Assembly: GCA_964548045.1 (NCBI GenBank) | Contig: CAZJQZ010000067.1 | Span: 1 to 12,386, forward strand | Length of the DNA stretch: 12,386 bases | Direction of reading: 5' to 3' | Source: JBGLNL01 sp964548045 | GTDB taxonomy: Bacteria > Chloroflexota > Dehalococcoidia > SZUA-161 > SpSt-899 | Part shown: positions 1 to 6,519 of the stretch, piece after piece | How positions within the stretch are numbered: position 1 is the stretch's first letter | Layout: each line of letters starts with the position of its first letter | Position numbers and translations under genes: made by a program | The notes under the pieces: generated by a model | What the model was told of the DNA's origin: nothing | The model's input: the letters and a program-made list of their open reading frames with translations, nothing else | Database searches by the model: none

Positions 1-188
1 GGGGATGTCAGAGTAACAAAGGTAATGAATCTCTCATCCAGCAGCCGCTGCAACCTCCGGCGCACAGTGTTACGGCTTGCAGGAAGTTTTTCAGCCAGAT
101 GCTGATAACTCTGCCTGTGACCGATATCCAGTTCCTTTATAAGAGAGATATCCAATTCATCCAAGTCAGTGATCAACGACATTGACAT
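1..188 (-). CDS. Lrp/AsnC-type transcriptional regulator, N-terminal part (cut by window edge)
   Basis: The reverse strand from ATG at 188 reads 62 codons without a stop and runs off the left edge. It opens with LDELDISLIKELDIG, then QSYQHLAEKLPASRNTVRRR and LQRLLDERFI, which is the typical winged helix-turn-helix of Lrp/AsnC regulators (residues about 8-55). The ligand-binding domain would lie outside the window. An in-frame ATG also exists at 215. I prefer 188 because AAAAGGAAAA precedes it at a workable distance, and because a possible -10 (211-216) would overlap the upstream start. The gene is divergent from the glycyl radical enzyme operon, so it is the natural candidate for controlling that operon and itself, as is common for this family. 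The role is inferred; the family call rests on the DNA-binding domain only. Confidence 0.75.
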   Translation of the reverse strand, partial: MSMSLITDLDELDISLIKELDIGHRQSYQHLAEKLPASRNTVRRRLQRLLDERFITFVTLTS

Positions 189-210
189 GAGTGTATTTTC
201 CTTTTCAGAT

Positions 211-239
211 ACCATAACATATTGCACCAGGCATGGCAA
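211..239 (-). promoter_or_regulatory. Possible promoter of the Lrp-type regulator
   Basis: On the reverse strand TTGCCA (complement of 234-239) is followed after 17 bases by TATGGT (complement of 211-216). The -35 matches consensus at 5 of 6 positions and the -10 at 4 of 6. Transcription would start near 204, leaving a short leader to the ATG at 188. The -35 lies inside one copy of a 9-bp direct repeat, which would suit autoregulation. This is a weak call by eye. Confidence 0.3.
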
Positions 240-261
240 CATTGTGGGCATAATGGCAACA
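233..261. repeat. Phased 9-bp direct repeat, candidate regulator binding sites
   Basis: ATGGCAACA occurs at 233-241 and again at 253-261, exactly 20 bases apart, or about two helical turns. It lies in the divergent control region between the Lrp-type regulator and the glycyl radical enzyme operon. Phased sites on one helix face are what Lrp-family multimers typically bind. The repeat is seen; its function is inferred. Confidence 0.4.
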
Positions 262-297
262 ATATTAAAGGTAAGGTTTCCATAGAGGCCTAAATAG

Positions 298-326
298 TTG
301 ACATATATGCACTGAAACGCTAAACT
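298..326 (+). promoter_or_regulatory. Candidate sigma-70 promoter P1 for the glycyl radical enzyme operon
   Basis: A perfect -35 TTGACA (298-303) is followed by a 17-base spacer and TAAACT (321-326, 4 of 6 matches). Transcription would start near 333, giving a leader of about 250 bases that contains the palindrome at 405-419 and the repeat element at 444-516. There is no experimental support. Confidence 0.45.
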
Positions 327-404
327 TGGCCATACGAAAAAACAAGTATTCACATACTTCAACTTCGGGCAAGTGGGATGTCTTTGAATTATTACGGGGA
401 AAAT

Positions 405-419
405 AAGGTTATTTACCTT
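405..419. promoter_or_regulatory. Small palindrome AAGGT-N5-ACCTT, candidate operator
   Basis: AAGGT (405-409) and ACCTT (415-419) form a perfect 5-bp inverted repeat around TATTT. The right arm overlaps the -35 of promoter P2 (418-423). This position suits a repressor site. The arms are short, so chance is possible. Confidence 0.3.
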
Positions 420-445
420 GACTCAGTTGATATATATACTATTAT
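418..445 (+). promoter_or_regulatory. Candidate sigma-70 promoter P2 for the glycyl radical enzyme operon
   Basis: TTGACT (418-423, 5 of 6) is followed by 16 bases and TATTAT (440-445, 5 of 6). The -10 touches the left end of the repeat element that starts at 444, so transcription would begin inside the element, near 452. This is the better of the two -10 matches upstream of the glycyl radical enzyme. Confidence 0.45.
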
Positions 446-516
446 GTCATTCCCGCTTTCGCGGGAATCCAGGGAGAGTTATGAAAATGGATTCCATATC
501 AAGTGCGGAATGACAT
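444..516. repeat. MITE-like palindromic repeat element, copy 1
   Basis: The 73-bp unit has perfect 10-bp ends, ATGTCATTCC at 444-453 and GGAATGACAT at 507-516. Its left half is a hairpin with 8-bp arms, ATTCCCGC-TTTC-GCGGGAAT (449-468), matching the ATTCCC-N8-GGGAAT pattern known from Neisseria dRS3 repeats. The right half carries TGGATTCC and a weaker hairpin. A related copy lies in the same orientation at 6430-6501. No clear target-site duplication is visible. The hairpin would lie in the 5' leader of the operon transcript. Confidence 0.7.
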
Positions 517-580
517 GAAAATTATTCTTTACTTCCCATAATAGCTCTGTGAAACAAAGTACGACAGGAGGTCTTAAAAA

Positions 581-3016
581 ATGGATGTAATAGCAGAAAC
601 GGGGAAAAAACATAGTAAAAAGGCGAAACCCAGCACGGAAAGAACCGCAAAACTGAAGCAGATATATTTGGAACACAAACCAAGCATTTGCGCCGATCGC
701 AGCGTGCTGGTAACCGAGTCGTACAAAGAGACAGAGGCGCTAACCACAGAACTCAGACAGGCTATGGCCTTCAACAAAACATTGAGCGAGGTGCCCATAT
801 GGATCCAGGATGGAGAACTGATCGTCGGGAATATAGCTTCCAGGCCACGGGGCGTATTCCTTTTCCCCGAGTATGATGATACCTGGTTAATACCAGAACT
901 GGACACCATTTCCACGAGGAAAGGGGATCCGTGGCTACTGAGCGATGAAGATAAAGCTCAACTCAAGAGCTCAATGGATTACTGGCCCGGGCGGAACATG
1001 GGCGCCATTGCCGATGCACTCACTTCCGATGAAGTTCGCCAGGCCGAAAAACATACCTTCCTGGATATCCAAATGGCCAAACAGGGCGGCATCGGTCATA
1101 TTGCTCCCGATATCGAACGAGTTGTCACCCATGGACTGAATTCACTGATTGAGGAAGCGGAAGACCAAATCAATCGATTGGATCCTGCCAGTCCGGATTA
1201 CTACACCAAGCTACCATTTCTGAAGTCGGTGATAGTAGCTGACAAAGCGGTGATCAAATGGGCCCGCAGGTTTGCCGATCTCGCACGTGAGAAAGCCATG
1301 ACAGAATCGGATCTGCAAAGAAAGGCGGAACTCGAGCAAATCGCCGATGTTTGCGATTGGGTTCCAGCTAATCCGGCCAGAAACTTCCGCGAGGCGCTTC
1401 AGACCGTTGTCTTTATCATGGATTCGGTGCAGATCGAAACAAATGGGGTTTCCATCGGTACGGGCAGGCTGGACCAGTATTGCTATCCCTATTATGAAAA
1501 GGACCTCAAGGAAGGGATACTTACCAGGGAAGAAGCCATGGAACTTCTGGAATGCCTGTGGCTCAAGATCGCTGAGTCCAATCGCACTGCGGGCGAACTT
1601 CTCACCTATGCACATAACGGGTATCCGTTCTGGATACAAGTCCCCGTTGGCGGACAAACGCGAAACGGATACGATGCTACCAATGATTTGTCCTATCTCC
1701 TGCTGGAAGTTTCCTCCAATATGCAACTCCACGAACCGACGGTTTCGGCCAGAATTCACAAACGGACGCCGGACAAATTCCTGATGAAGTGCTGCGAGGC
1801 GATCAAAACCCACGGAGGCGGTCACCCTGCCCTATTCAACGATGAGGTGATTATCCCAAGCCAGTTGGCATATGTTCCCGGTGTCACCAAGGAGGACGCC
1901 TACGATTACTGTATAATAGGATGCTCAGAAATCGTCTTTGCCGGGAAAGGCACTGAAGGGATTCCTTATCACGCCATGAGCCTGGGAAGGCTTCTTGAAC
2001 TGATGCTGCAAGGGCGAGATCCCATTTCCGGCGATCCCCTGCAATCAGGTGTTGGCAATATGATGGAGTGGAATTCCTTCGATGATATGATGCTTGCCTT
2101 CGACGAAGTTGCAGAGAAGTTTGCGCGGGCCATGTTTCTGCAGCAGCTCCCACTTGTCGAAGCTCATGCCAGTCACCGTCCCTGTCCCTATTTGTCCTCG
2201 CTCACCAGAGACTGCATCCAAAGAGGGAAGAGCTATTATGACGGTGGCGCCATATATGGAAACAGGGCATCCATCGCCTGTATTGTCGGAATAGCCACGA
2301 TTGCCAATTCCATTGCTGCGGTTCGAAAGCTCATATTCGATGATCAGATACTTAGCATGTCTCAATTGAAGCACGCAATCGAGACGAACTTCGAAGACAG
2401 TACCACAAATCCGACCGGCCCCGAAATCCAGCAGATGTGCCTGCGCGCCCCAAAATACGGGAATGACGATCCCTATGTGGACGATATCGCCAAGGATTGC
2501 CTGAACACCATTCTGAAGGAACTGCGCAATCACGAAACCATACCGGGGCAGGGATACGGAGCGACTATCGCTCCGGTAGCGGCGCACATTGGGTATGGGG
2601 CGCTTTGTGGCGCGACACCCGATGGACGTAGAGCCAGCGCTCCTTTGAGCGATGCCTGTTCTCCGGCGCAGGGAACAGATGTCAATGGGCCAACAGCGAC
2701 GATCAAGTCGGTCGCACACCTAGAGCACATCAACCTTGTGCAGGGAACGATTTTCAATATGAAAATGCATCCTGGACCGCTGGAAACCAAAGCGGGAATG
2801 AAGAAATGGGCCGATCTGATAAGGACATACTTTGACCTCGGAGGATGGGAAATTCAATTCAATGTCGTTGACGCCGATACGTTGAGGGATGCCCAGTTGC
2901 ATCCGGAAAACTATAAGGACCTGGTGGTTCGAGTTGTAGGGTACAGCGCCTTTTTTGTTGAACTGGAGAAATCGGTTCAGGACGATATTATCAGCAGGAC
3001 AGAGCATGCGGTATAG
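581..3016 (+). CDS. Glycyl radical enzyme (PFL2-like), function unassigned
   Basis: This 811-residue enzyme belongs to the pyruvate-formate-lyase-like glycyl radical superfamily, which includes diol dehydratases, choline lyase, arylacetate decarboxylases and sulfonate lyases. The C-terminal glycyl loop is RVVGYSA with the radical Gly787, 24 residues from the end. The thiyl-radical loop is YDYCIIGCSE with Cys448 and Glu450; a second cysteine, Cys444, lies nearby. Other family landmarks are GGIGH near residue 170, ETNGVSIGTGRLDQY near 285, HGGGHPALFNDE near 410 and the RPCPYLSSL region near 530. The signature GCSE replaces the usual GCVE, and NGVS stands where glycerol/propanediol dehydratases have NGHS, arguing against a plain diol dehydratase. 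AGGAGGT at 566-572 supports the ATG at 581. The activase follows 18 bases downstream. The enzyme would be cytoplasmic and oxygen-sensitive. Superfamily certain, substrate unknown. Confidence 0.93.
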   Translation: MDVIAETGKKHSKKAKPSTERTAKLKQIYLEHKPSICADRSVLVTESYKETEALTTELRQAMAFNKTLSEVPIWIQDGELIVGNIASRPRGVFLFPEYDDTWLIPELDTISTRKGDPWLLSDEDKAQLKSSMDYWPGRNMGAIADALTSDEVRQAEKHTFLDIQMAKQGGIGHIAPDIERVVTHGLNSLIEEAEDQINRLDPASPDYYTKLPFLKSVIVADKAVIKWARRFADLAREKAMTESDLQRKAELEQIADVCDWVPANPARNFREALQTVVFIMDSVQIETNGVSIGTGRLDQYCYPYYEKDLKEGILTREEAMELLECLWLKIAESNRTAGELLTYAHNGYPFWIQVPVGGQTRNGYDATNDLSYLLLEVSSNMQLHEPTVSARIHKRTPDKFLMKCCEAIKTHGGGHPALFNDEVIIPSQLAYVPGVTKEDAYDYCIIGCSEIVFAGKGTEGIPYHAMSLGRLLELMLQGRDPISGDPLQSGVGNMMEWNSFDDMMLAFDEVAEKFARAMFLQQLPLVEAHASHRPCPYLSSLTRDCIQRGKSYYDGGAIYGNRASIACIVGIATIANSIAAVRKLIFDDQILSMSQLKHAIETNFEDSTTNPTGPEIQQMCLRAPKYGNDDPYVDDIAKDCLNTILKELRNHETIPGQGYGATIAPVAAHIGYGALCGATPDGRRASAPLSDACSPAQGTDVNGPTATIKSVAHLEHINLVQGTIFNMKMHPGPLETKAGMKKWADLIRTYFDLGGWEIQFNVVDADTLRDAQLHPENYKDLVVRVVGYSAFFVELEKSVQDDIISRTEHAV

Positions 3017-3034
3017 TTCACTAAAGGAGTCACG

Positions 3035-3970
3035 GTGACCAGCGATATCACAGGCCGGGTTTTTAATATTCAGCGGTATTCCCTACATGATGGCTCCGGC
3101 ATAAGGACGCTGGTTTTCTTAAAAGGCTGTCCCTTGAAATGCCTGTGGTGTTCCAACCCGGAATCGCAGAAAGCCATACCTGAACTTGGATTTATCGAAG
3201 CCAGATGTGTTGGGTCAGCGGAATGCGACGCTCCATGTGTATTATCGTGCCCTCTCAATGCGATTCATTTGAATGGACAGGGCAAGCCTGAGATCGATAG
3301 AAAAAATTGTGACGTCTGCGGTAAGTGCGCTGAAGCGTGCAGACATGACGCGTTGAAGATTGTAGGCCACCAGATGAGCGTTGATGAGGTGATGGCGGAA
3401 GTAGAAAAAGACAGGCCTTTTTACAGAAGATCGGGCGGAGGTCTGACCATCGGTGGCGGCGAACCGCTGACGCAATACCAGTTTGCTACAGCGATTCTCC
3501 AGGCAGCCGAAGAGGAGTATCTCCACACTGCCATCGAAACCACCGGACATGCTCCCTGGAATCAGTTTGAAACTGTCCTCAAACACGTTGATTTGCTACA
3601 AATGGACCTCAAGCACATGAACCCCCAAAAGCATAAAGAACTGACAGGGCAATCAAATGAACTCATTTTGGGCAATCTTAAAAAAGTGCTCTCCGTTAAA
3701 GAACCTCAGGATGTCATTATTAGGATTCCGGTAATTCCCGGCTGCAATGACACTGCGGAGAATATTGAAGACACAGCCAGGTTTATTGCTGAACTGGGTT
3801 TTACTCAGATTGAACTGATACCTTATCACAAAATGGGCACTTCGAAGTACGCACAATACGGTATGGTCTATCCGCTTGACGGATTGGAGCCACCGTCTGA
3901 AAGCGATCTGCAGGGATTGAGAGGCATCGTGGAAATATACGGATTACGGGACATGACGGGGGATGTCTAG
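3035..3970 (+). CDS. Glycyl radical enzyme activating enzyme (radical SAM)
   Basis: This 311-residue radical SAM protein should cleave S-adenosylmethionine to abstract a hydrogen from Gly787 of the upstream enzyme. It opens with RYSLHDGSGIRTLVFLKGC, typical of activases. Cys32, Cys36 and Cys39 (C-PLK-C-LW-C) bind the SAM cluster. A ferredoxin-like insert follows at about residues 55-105: cysteines 58, 64, 68 and 72, then 92, 95, 98 and 102. The second set has classical CxxCxxCxxxC spacing; the first has C-x5-C-x3-C-x3-C, which is unusual. GGGEP near residue 145 is the SAM-binding motif. The start is GTG at 3035, backed by AAAGGAG at 3024-3029. With a short 18-base gap behind the glycyl radical enzyme and 20 bases before the next gene, co-transcription is very likely. 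Confidence 0.94.
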   Translation: MTSDITGRVFNIQRYSLHDGSGIRTLVFLKGCPLKCLWCSNPESQKAIPELGFIEARCVGSAECDAPCVLSCPLNAIHLNGQGKPEIDRKNCDVCGKCAEACRHDALKIVGHQMSVDEVMAEVEKDRPFYRRSGGGLTIGGGEPLTQYQFATAILQAAEEEYLHTAIETTGHAPWNQFETVLKHVDLLQMDLKHMNPQKHKELTGQSNELILGNLKKVLSVKEPQDVIIRIPVIPGCNDTAENIEDTARFIAELGFTQIELIPYHKMGTSKYAQYGMVYPLDGLEPPSESDLQGLRGIVEIYGLRDMTGDV

Positions 3971-3990
3971 TATTAGAAGGAGCGAAAAAA

Positions 3991-4920
3991 ATGCGTGCTG
4001 TATATTTCGATGATGGAAAAGTAGACTTAAGAGAAATTGATGGACTTTCCGATGAAGGTAAAAAGGTGCATGTGAGATCAATCGGCATTTGCGGTTCTGA
4101 CCTGCACATGCTTGAAATGAAATTCCCCGGATCTTTCGTGGCTGGACATGAGATTGCAGGCGTGCTTGATGATGGAACGCCGGTGGCAGTGGAACCAGTG
4201 GTCCCCTGTGGGGAATGTGAATATTGCAGGATTGGAAGTTATAATTTGTGCCCACAGGTAATGATACTTGGTATTGCCAGAAACGGAGGCATGGCGGATG
4301 AAGTCATTGTTCCCAAACGCTGCCTGGTTTATTTGCCATCGAATGTTGATGTAAAAGATGCCTGCTTTGTTGAGCCCCTTGCGGTAGCTGTGCATGGAAT
4401 GCGCAAAGCGGGAGCAAACGGGAATCAACGGGTGGCTGTTATCGGCGGCGGCACGATTGGCCTTTGTGCTGTTGCGGTCGCCAGAGCAAGCTCTGCAGAG
4501 GTGGGACTTGCTGCGCGGTACGATCACCAAATGGCGATTGGTCGTCGTTTTAGTGCCAGGGATATTGAAGGTCAATACGATCTTGTTGTGGAATGTGCGG
4601 GAACAGATCAGGCACTTAATCAGGCTATGGGACTATGCAGGTCCGGCGGGAAAATTCTATTACTCAGCACATACTGGGCAGGGGTTTCATTCCCGCAGCT
4701 TACGGCAATGATGAAAGAGATCACGATCGTAAATTCTTATATGTATGCCGAAAGCGACGGGGAACGTGATTTTGATCTTGCGGCGGCAATGCTTTCAAGG
4801 AATCCTGATATAGCCGGTTCGCTTATCACCCACCGTTTACCCTTGGCTGAAGCCGCACAAGCTTTTTCCATAGCGCGTGACCGAAAAGCAGGTGCGATCA
4901 AAGTGGTATTGGAACCATAG
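3991..4920 (+). CDS. Zinc-dependent alcohol dehydrogenase (MDR family), unusually short
   Basis: This 309-residue medium-chain dehydrogenase should oxidise an alcohol or polyol (or reduce the carbonyl) with NAD(P). The GroES-like domain (about 1-125) has the catalytic zinc ligand Cys34 in GICGSDLHM and His53-Glu54 in AGHEIAG. The structural zinc cysteines are Cys73, Cys76, Cys79 and Cys87 (CGECEYCRIGSYNLC). The Rossmann domain shows VIGGGTIGL near residue 150, and the C-terminus has the family ending GAIKVVLEP. It is some 30-40 residues shorter than most relatives, and the missing part seems to lie after the first Rossmann strands, around residues 165-190, where VGLAARYDHQM runs quickly into DIEGQYDLVVECAG. 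No frameshift is evident. AGAAGGAG (3975-3982) supports the start. It is probably the third gene of the operon; substrate unknown. Confidence 0.9.
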   Translation: MRAVYFDDGKVDLREIDGLSDEGKKVHVRSIGICGSDLHMLEMKFPGSFVAGHEIAGVLDDGTPVAVEPVVPCGECEYCRIGSYNLCPQVMILGIARNGGMADEVIVPKRCLVYLPSNVDVKDACFVEPLAVAVHGMRKAGANGNQRVAVIGGGTIGLCAVAVARASSAEVGLAARYDHQMAIGRRFSARDIEGQYDLVVECAGTDQALNQAMGLCRSGGKILLLSTYWAGVSFPQLTAMMKEITIVNSYMYAESDGERDFDLAAAMLSRNPDIAGSLITHRLPLAEAAQAFSIARDRKAGAIKVVLEP

Positions 4921-4930
4921 CTCACAGAGA

Positions 4931-4958
4931 TTGGCAGGGTATGATCTGCGATTATAAT
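4931..4958 (+). promoter_or_regulatory. Candidate internal promoter before the 3-hydroxyisobutyrate-dehydrogenase-like gene
   Basis: TTGGCA (4931-4936, 5 of 6) is followed by 16 bases and a perfect TATAAT (4953-4958). It lies in the 125-base gap between genes three and four of the cassette, the largest gap inside it. Transcription would start near 4965. A near-palindrome, GAATCAGC-TT-GCTGAATTC, sits right at that start and could be an operator. This suggests the last two genes can be expressed independently. Confidence 0.5.
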
Positions 4959-5045
4959 TTGCGGAATCAGCTTGCTGAATTCTGGATTGGATTATGACAA
5001 TTGAGTTCCGATAGTTAAGCAAACGCAAAACTAGGGATGGACAAA

Positions 5046-5897
5046 ATGACAGATAGAATAGGATTCATAGGGCTGGGGAACATCGGGAAGCCGATGGCCT
5101 TAAATCTGGCAAATGACGGATTTGATTTATCCGTATATGATATAGATCAATCAAGGTGCAAGGAACTCGCCGATCAAGGAGCAAGGGTGAGTGCAAGTAC
5201 AGCAGAGATGGCTTGCGCCTGCGATATAATCTGCATTTGCGTGCGCGATGATAAAGATATCGAGGAGGTTCTTCACTCACCACAAGGAGTGTTTTCTGCC
5301 TCCACATCCGGAACAATCGTAGCTATTCACAGCACGGTCAAAAAGAGCACTCTTCTTCGATTGGCAAACAAGGCTCACAAGCACGATGTCCACTTGATAG
5401 ATGCTGCCATTAGTGGGGGCGCCATTGGTGCCCAGCAGCGAAACTTATGTTATATGGTCGGGGGGGCCGCAGAAACTCTTGAACGCTGCCGCCCGATTTT
5501 CGAGGCATCTGCCGCCAGGATCATTCACGCAGGCGATGTCGGGGCAGGTCTTACTTTGAAACTCTGCAACAATCTGATGACATATGCCTCCTTCGTGGCA
5601 ATACATGAAAGTGCCCGACTGGCCCAGGCATCCGGTTTGTCACTGGATTTACTGAAAGAGGTGGGTGAAGTAAACGGTGTTGTGACTCCTGTGATGGCGG
5701 GCTTTGTTGAGGGGCGAAACATGGTTCGTGCCAGTTGTGATGAGGAATCATTTCGAAGCATCTTCGCCGGATTTGCCGCACTCGGTGTGAAGGATATGGA
5801 TGCAGGTCTTGACCTGGCTGCAGAGTTCAAAATAGACCTGCCTGGTGCCCGTTGCACACGAGGGATTGTCGAATCGGTTTTCTTTGATGAATACTAA
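5046..5897 (+). CDS. 3-hydroxyisobutyrate dehydrogenase family (beta-hydroxyacid dehydrogenase)
   Basis: This cytoplasmic NAD(P)-dependent enzyme of about 283 residues belongs to the family of 3-hydroxyisobutyrate dehydrogenase and tartronate semialdehyde reductase. These interconvert a beta-hydroxyacid and its semialdehyde or keto form. The N-terminal Rossmann motif is IGFIGLGNIGKPM (residues 5-17). DAAISGG matches the substrate-binding DxxxSGG motif. Lys172 in GAGLTLKLCNN is the expected catalytic lysine, with the conserved asparagine pair after it. All key residues look intact. An upstream in-frame ATG exists at 5037, but AGGGATGG (5033-5040) serves as ribosome-binding site for the ATG at 5046, and that start gives the normal family N-terminus. 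The next gene follows after 21 bases. Exact substrate not readable; partnership with the glycyl radical enzyme pathway is inferred. Confidence 0.9.
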   Translation: MTDRIGFIGLGNIGKPMALNLANDGFDLSVYDIDQSRCKELADQGARVSASTAEMACACDIICICVRDDKDIEEVLHSPQGVFSASTSGTIVAIHSTVKKSTLLRLANKAHKHDVHLIDAAISGGAIGAQQRNLCYMVGGAAETLERCRPIFEASAARIIHAGDVGAGLTLKLCNNLMTYASFVAIHESARLAQASGLSLDLLKEVGEVNGVVTPVMAGFVEGRNMVRASCDEESFRSIFAGFAALGVKDMDAGLDLAAEFKIDLPGARCTRGIVESVFFDEY

Positions 5898-5918
5898 TTC
5901 AAGTCAAGGGGCAAAACT

Positions 5919-6389
5919 ATGACTGATATTGAGAATCTGGAACAGAGAATCAAGCTTCTCGAAGAAGAATGCAGAAGACTCAGCGATATTGAGGCAATCA
6001 GGCAATTGAGGTACAAATACTGGCGCTGTATTCACAAGAGCCAGTGGGATGAACTCATGAATTGTTACGCTGATGATGCGGCGGTGGATTTTGGATACGG
6101 GCTTCAATTGGAGGGCAAAATAGCCCTAGAGGATTTCTATAAAGGGAGTATGGCTTCAGCCTACACTCTGGTTGATCCACAGGGGCACAATCCTGAGATT
6201 GAGATACTAAGTTCCACAACCGCTCGCGGCTTCTGGCAACTGGATAACACCATGGTTGAAGCTCGGGCCAATAAAGCGGTTAGAGTTGGGGCTTCGTATG
6301 ATGAGGAGTATGTCAAACTGAACGGAGAGTGGAAAATCTCTATTCAAAAGGTAAACCACATCTATCGACAGGTTGTAGAGACGGAATGA
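5919..6389 (+). CDS. SnoaL-like (NTF2 fold) protein
   Basis: This 156-residue protein has the look of the SnoaL-like domain in the NTF2/ketosteroid isomerase superfamily. The first 25 residues are a charged helix (NLEQRIKLLEEECRRL), followed by the characteristic IEAIRQLRYKYWRCIHKSQWDELMNCYADDAAV in two parts and a curved-sheet half ending in WKISIQKVNHIY. Members include dehydratases, isomerases, hydrolases and non-catalytic proteins, so fold does not give function. AAGGGG (5906-5911) supports the start. It lies 21 bases behind the 3-hydroxyisobutyrate-dehydrogenase-like gene and is the last gene before the second repeat element. A small cytoplasmic enzyme acting on an intermediate of the same pathway is the simplest reading, but it is inference. 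Confidence 0.8.
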   Translation: MTDIENLEQRIKLLEEECRRLSDIEAIRQLRYKYWRCIHKSQWDELMNCYADDAAVDFGYGLQLEGKIALEDFYKGSMASAYTLVDPQGHNPEIEILSSTTARGFWQLDNTMVEARANKAVRVGASYDEEYVKLNGEWKISIQKVNHIYRQVVETE

Positions 6390-6429
6390 GCTAGTGTCGT
6401 GTCACATATCAATAAACCTAAACATAATT

Positions 6430-6501
6430 ATGTCATTCCCGCGAAGGAGGGAATCCAGATGGGTGGGGATAGTGGATTCCGGATCAAGTCCGGAATGACA
6501 C
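6430..6501. repeat. MITE-like palindromic repeat element, copy 2
   Basis: This is the same element as at 444-516, in the same orientation, with ends TGTCATTCC (6431-6439) and GGAATGACA (6492-6500). It keeps ATTCCC-N8-GGGAAT on the left. Its right half is a clean hairpin, TTCCGGA-TCAAG-TCCGGAA (6478-6496). The middle part differs from copy 1. The two copies bracket the five-gene glycyl radical cassette. Its hairpins could end or protect transcripts, but no T-run follows. Confidence 0.7.
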
Positions 6502-6519
6502 GTCAATTGTGAGGCATAT

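Noticed and set aside
333..580. Riboswitch in the long leader of the glycyl radical enzyme operon
   Set aside because: I see no conserved riboswitch core such as a cobalamin, glycine or SAM box; the repeat element's hairpins explain the visible structure.
479..915. Minus-strand open frames of 65 and 113 codons across the operon start
   Set aside because: They overlap the repeat element and the start of the glycyl radical enzyme; one is low-complexity and hydrophobic, and both lack family features.
1211..2719. Long open frames on the minus strand inside the glycyl radical enzyme gene (up to 224 codons)
   Set aside because: They lie fully within a gene with clear catalytic motifs, have no ribosome-binding sites or recognisable domains, and look like complements of its codon pattern.
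581..3016. Naming the enzyme glycerol/propanediol dehydratase, choline lyase or pyruvate formate-lyase
   Set aside because: The NGVS and GCSE motifs differ from diol dehydratases, no microcompartment or choline genes are present, and PFL would have adjacent Cys-Cys in the active site, which is absent.
444..6501. CRISPR array or transposon ends
   Set aside because: Only two copies of the repeat lie 6 kb apart, with no spacers, no transposase and no target duplication, so neither call is supported.
6398..6502. 7-bp inverted repeat CGTGTCA (6398-6404) / TGACACG (6496-6502) around repeat copy 2
   Set aside because: It might be a longer element border, but copy 1 has no such flank, so it is probably chance or part of the surrounding sequence.
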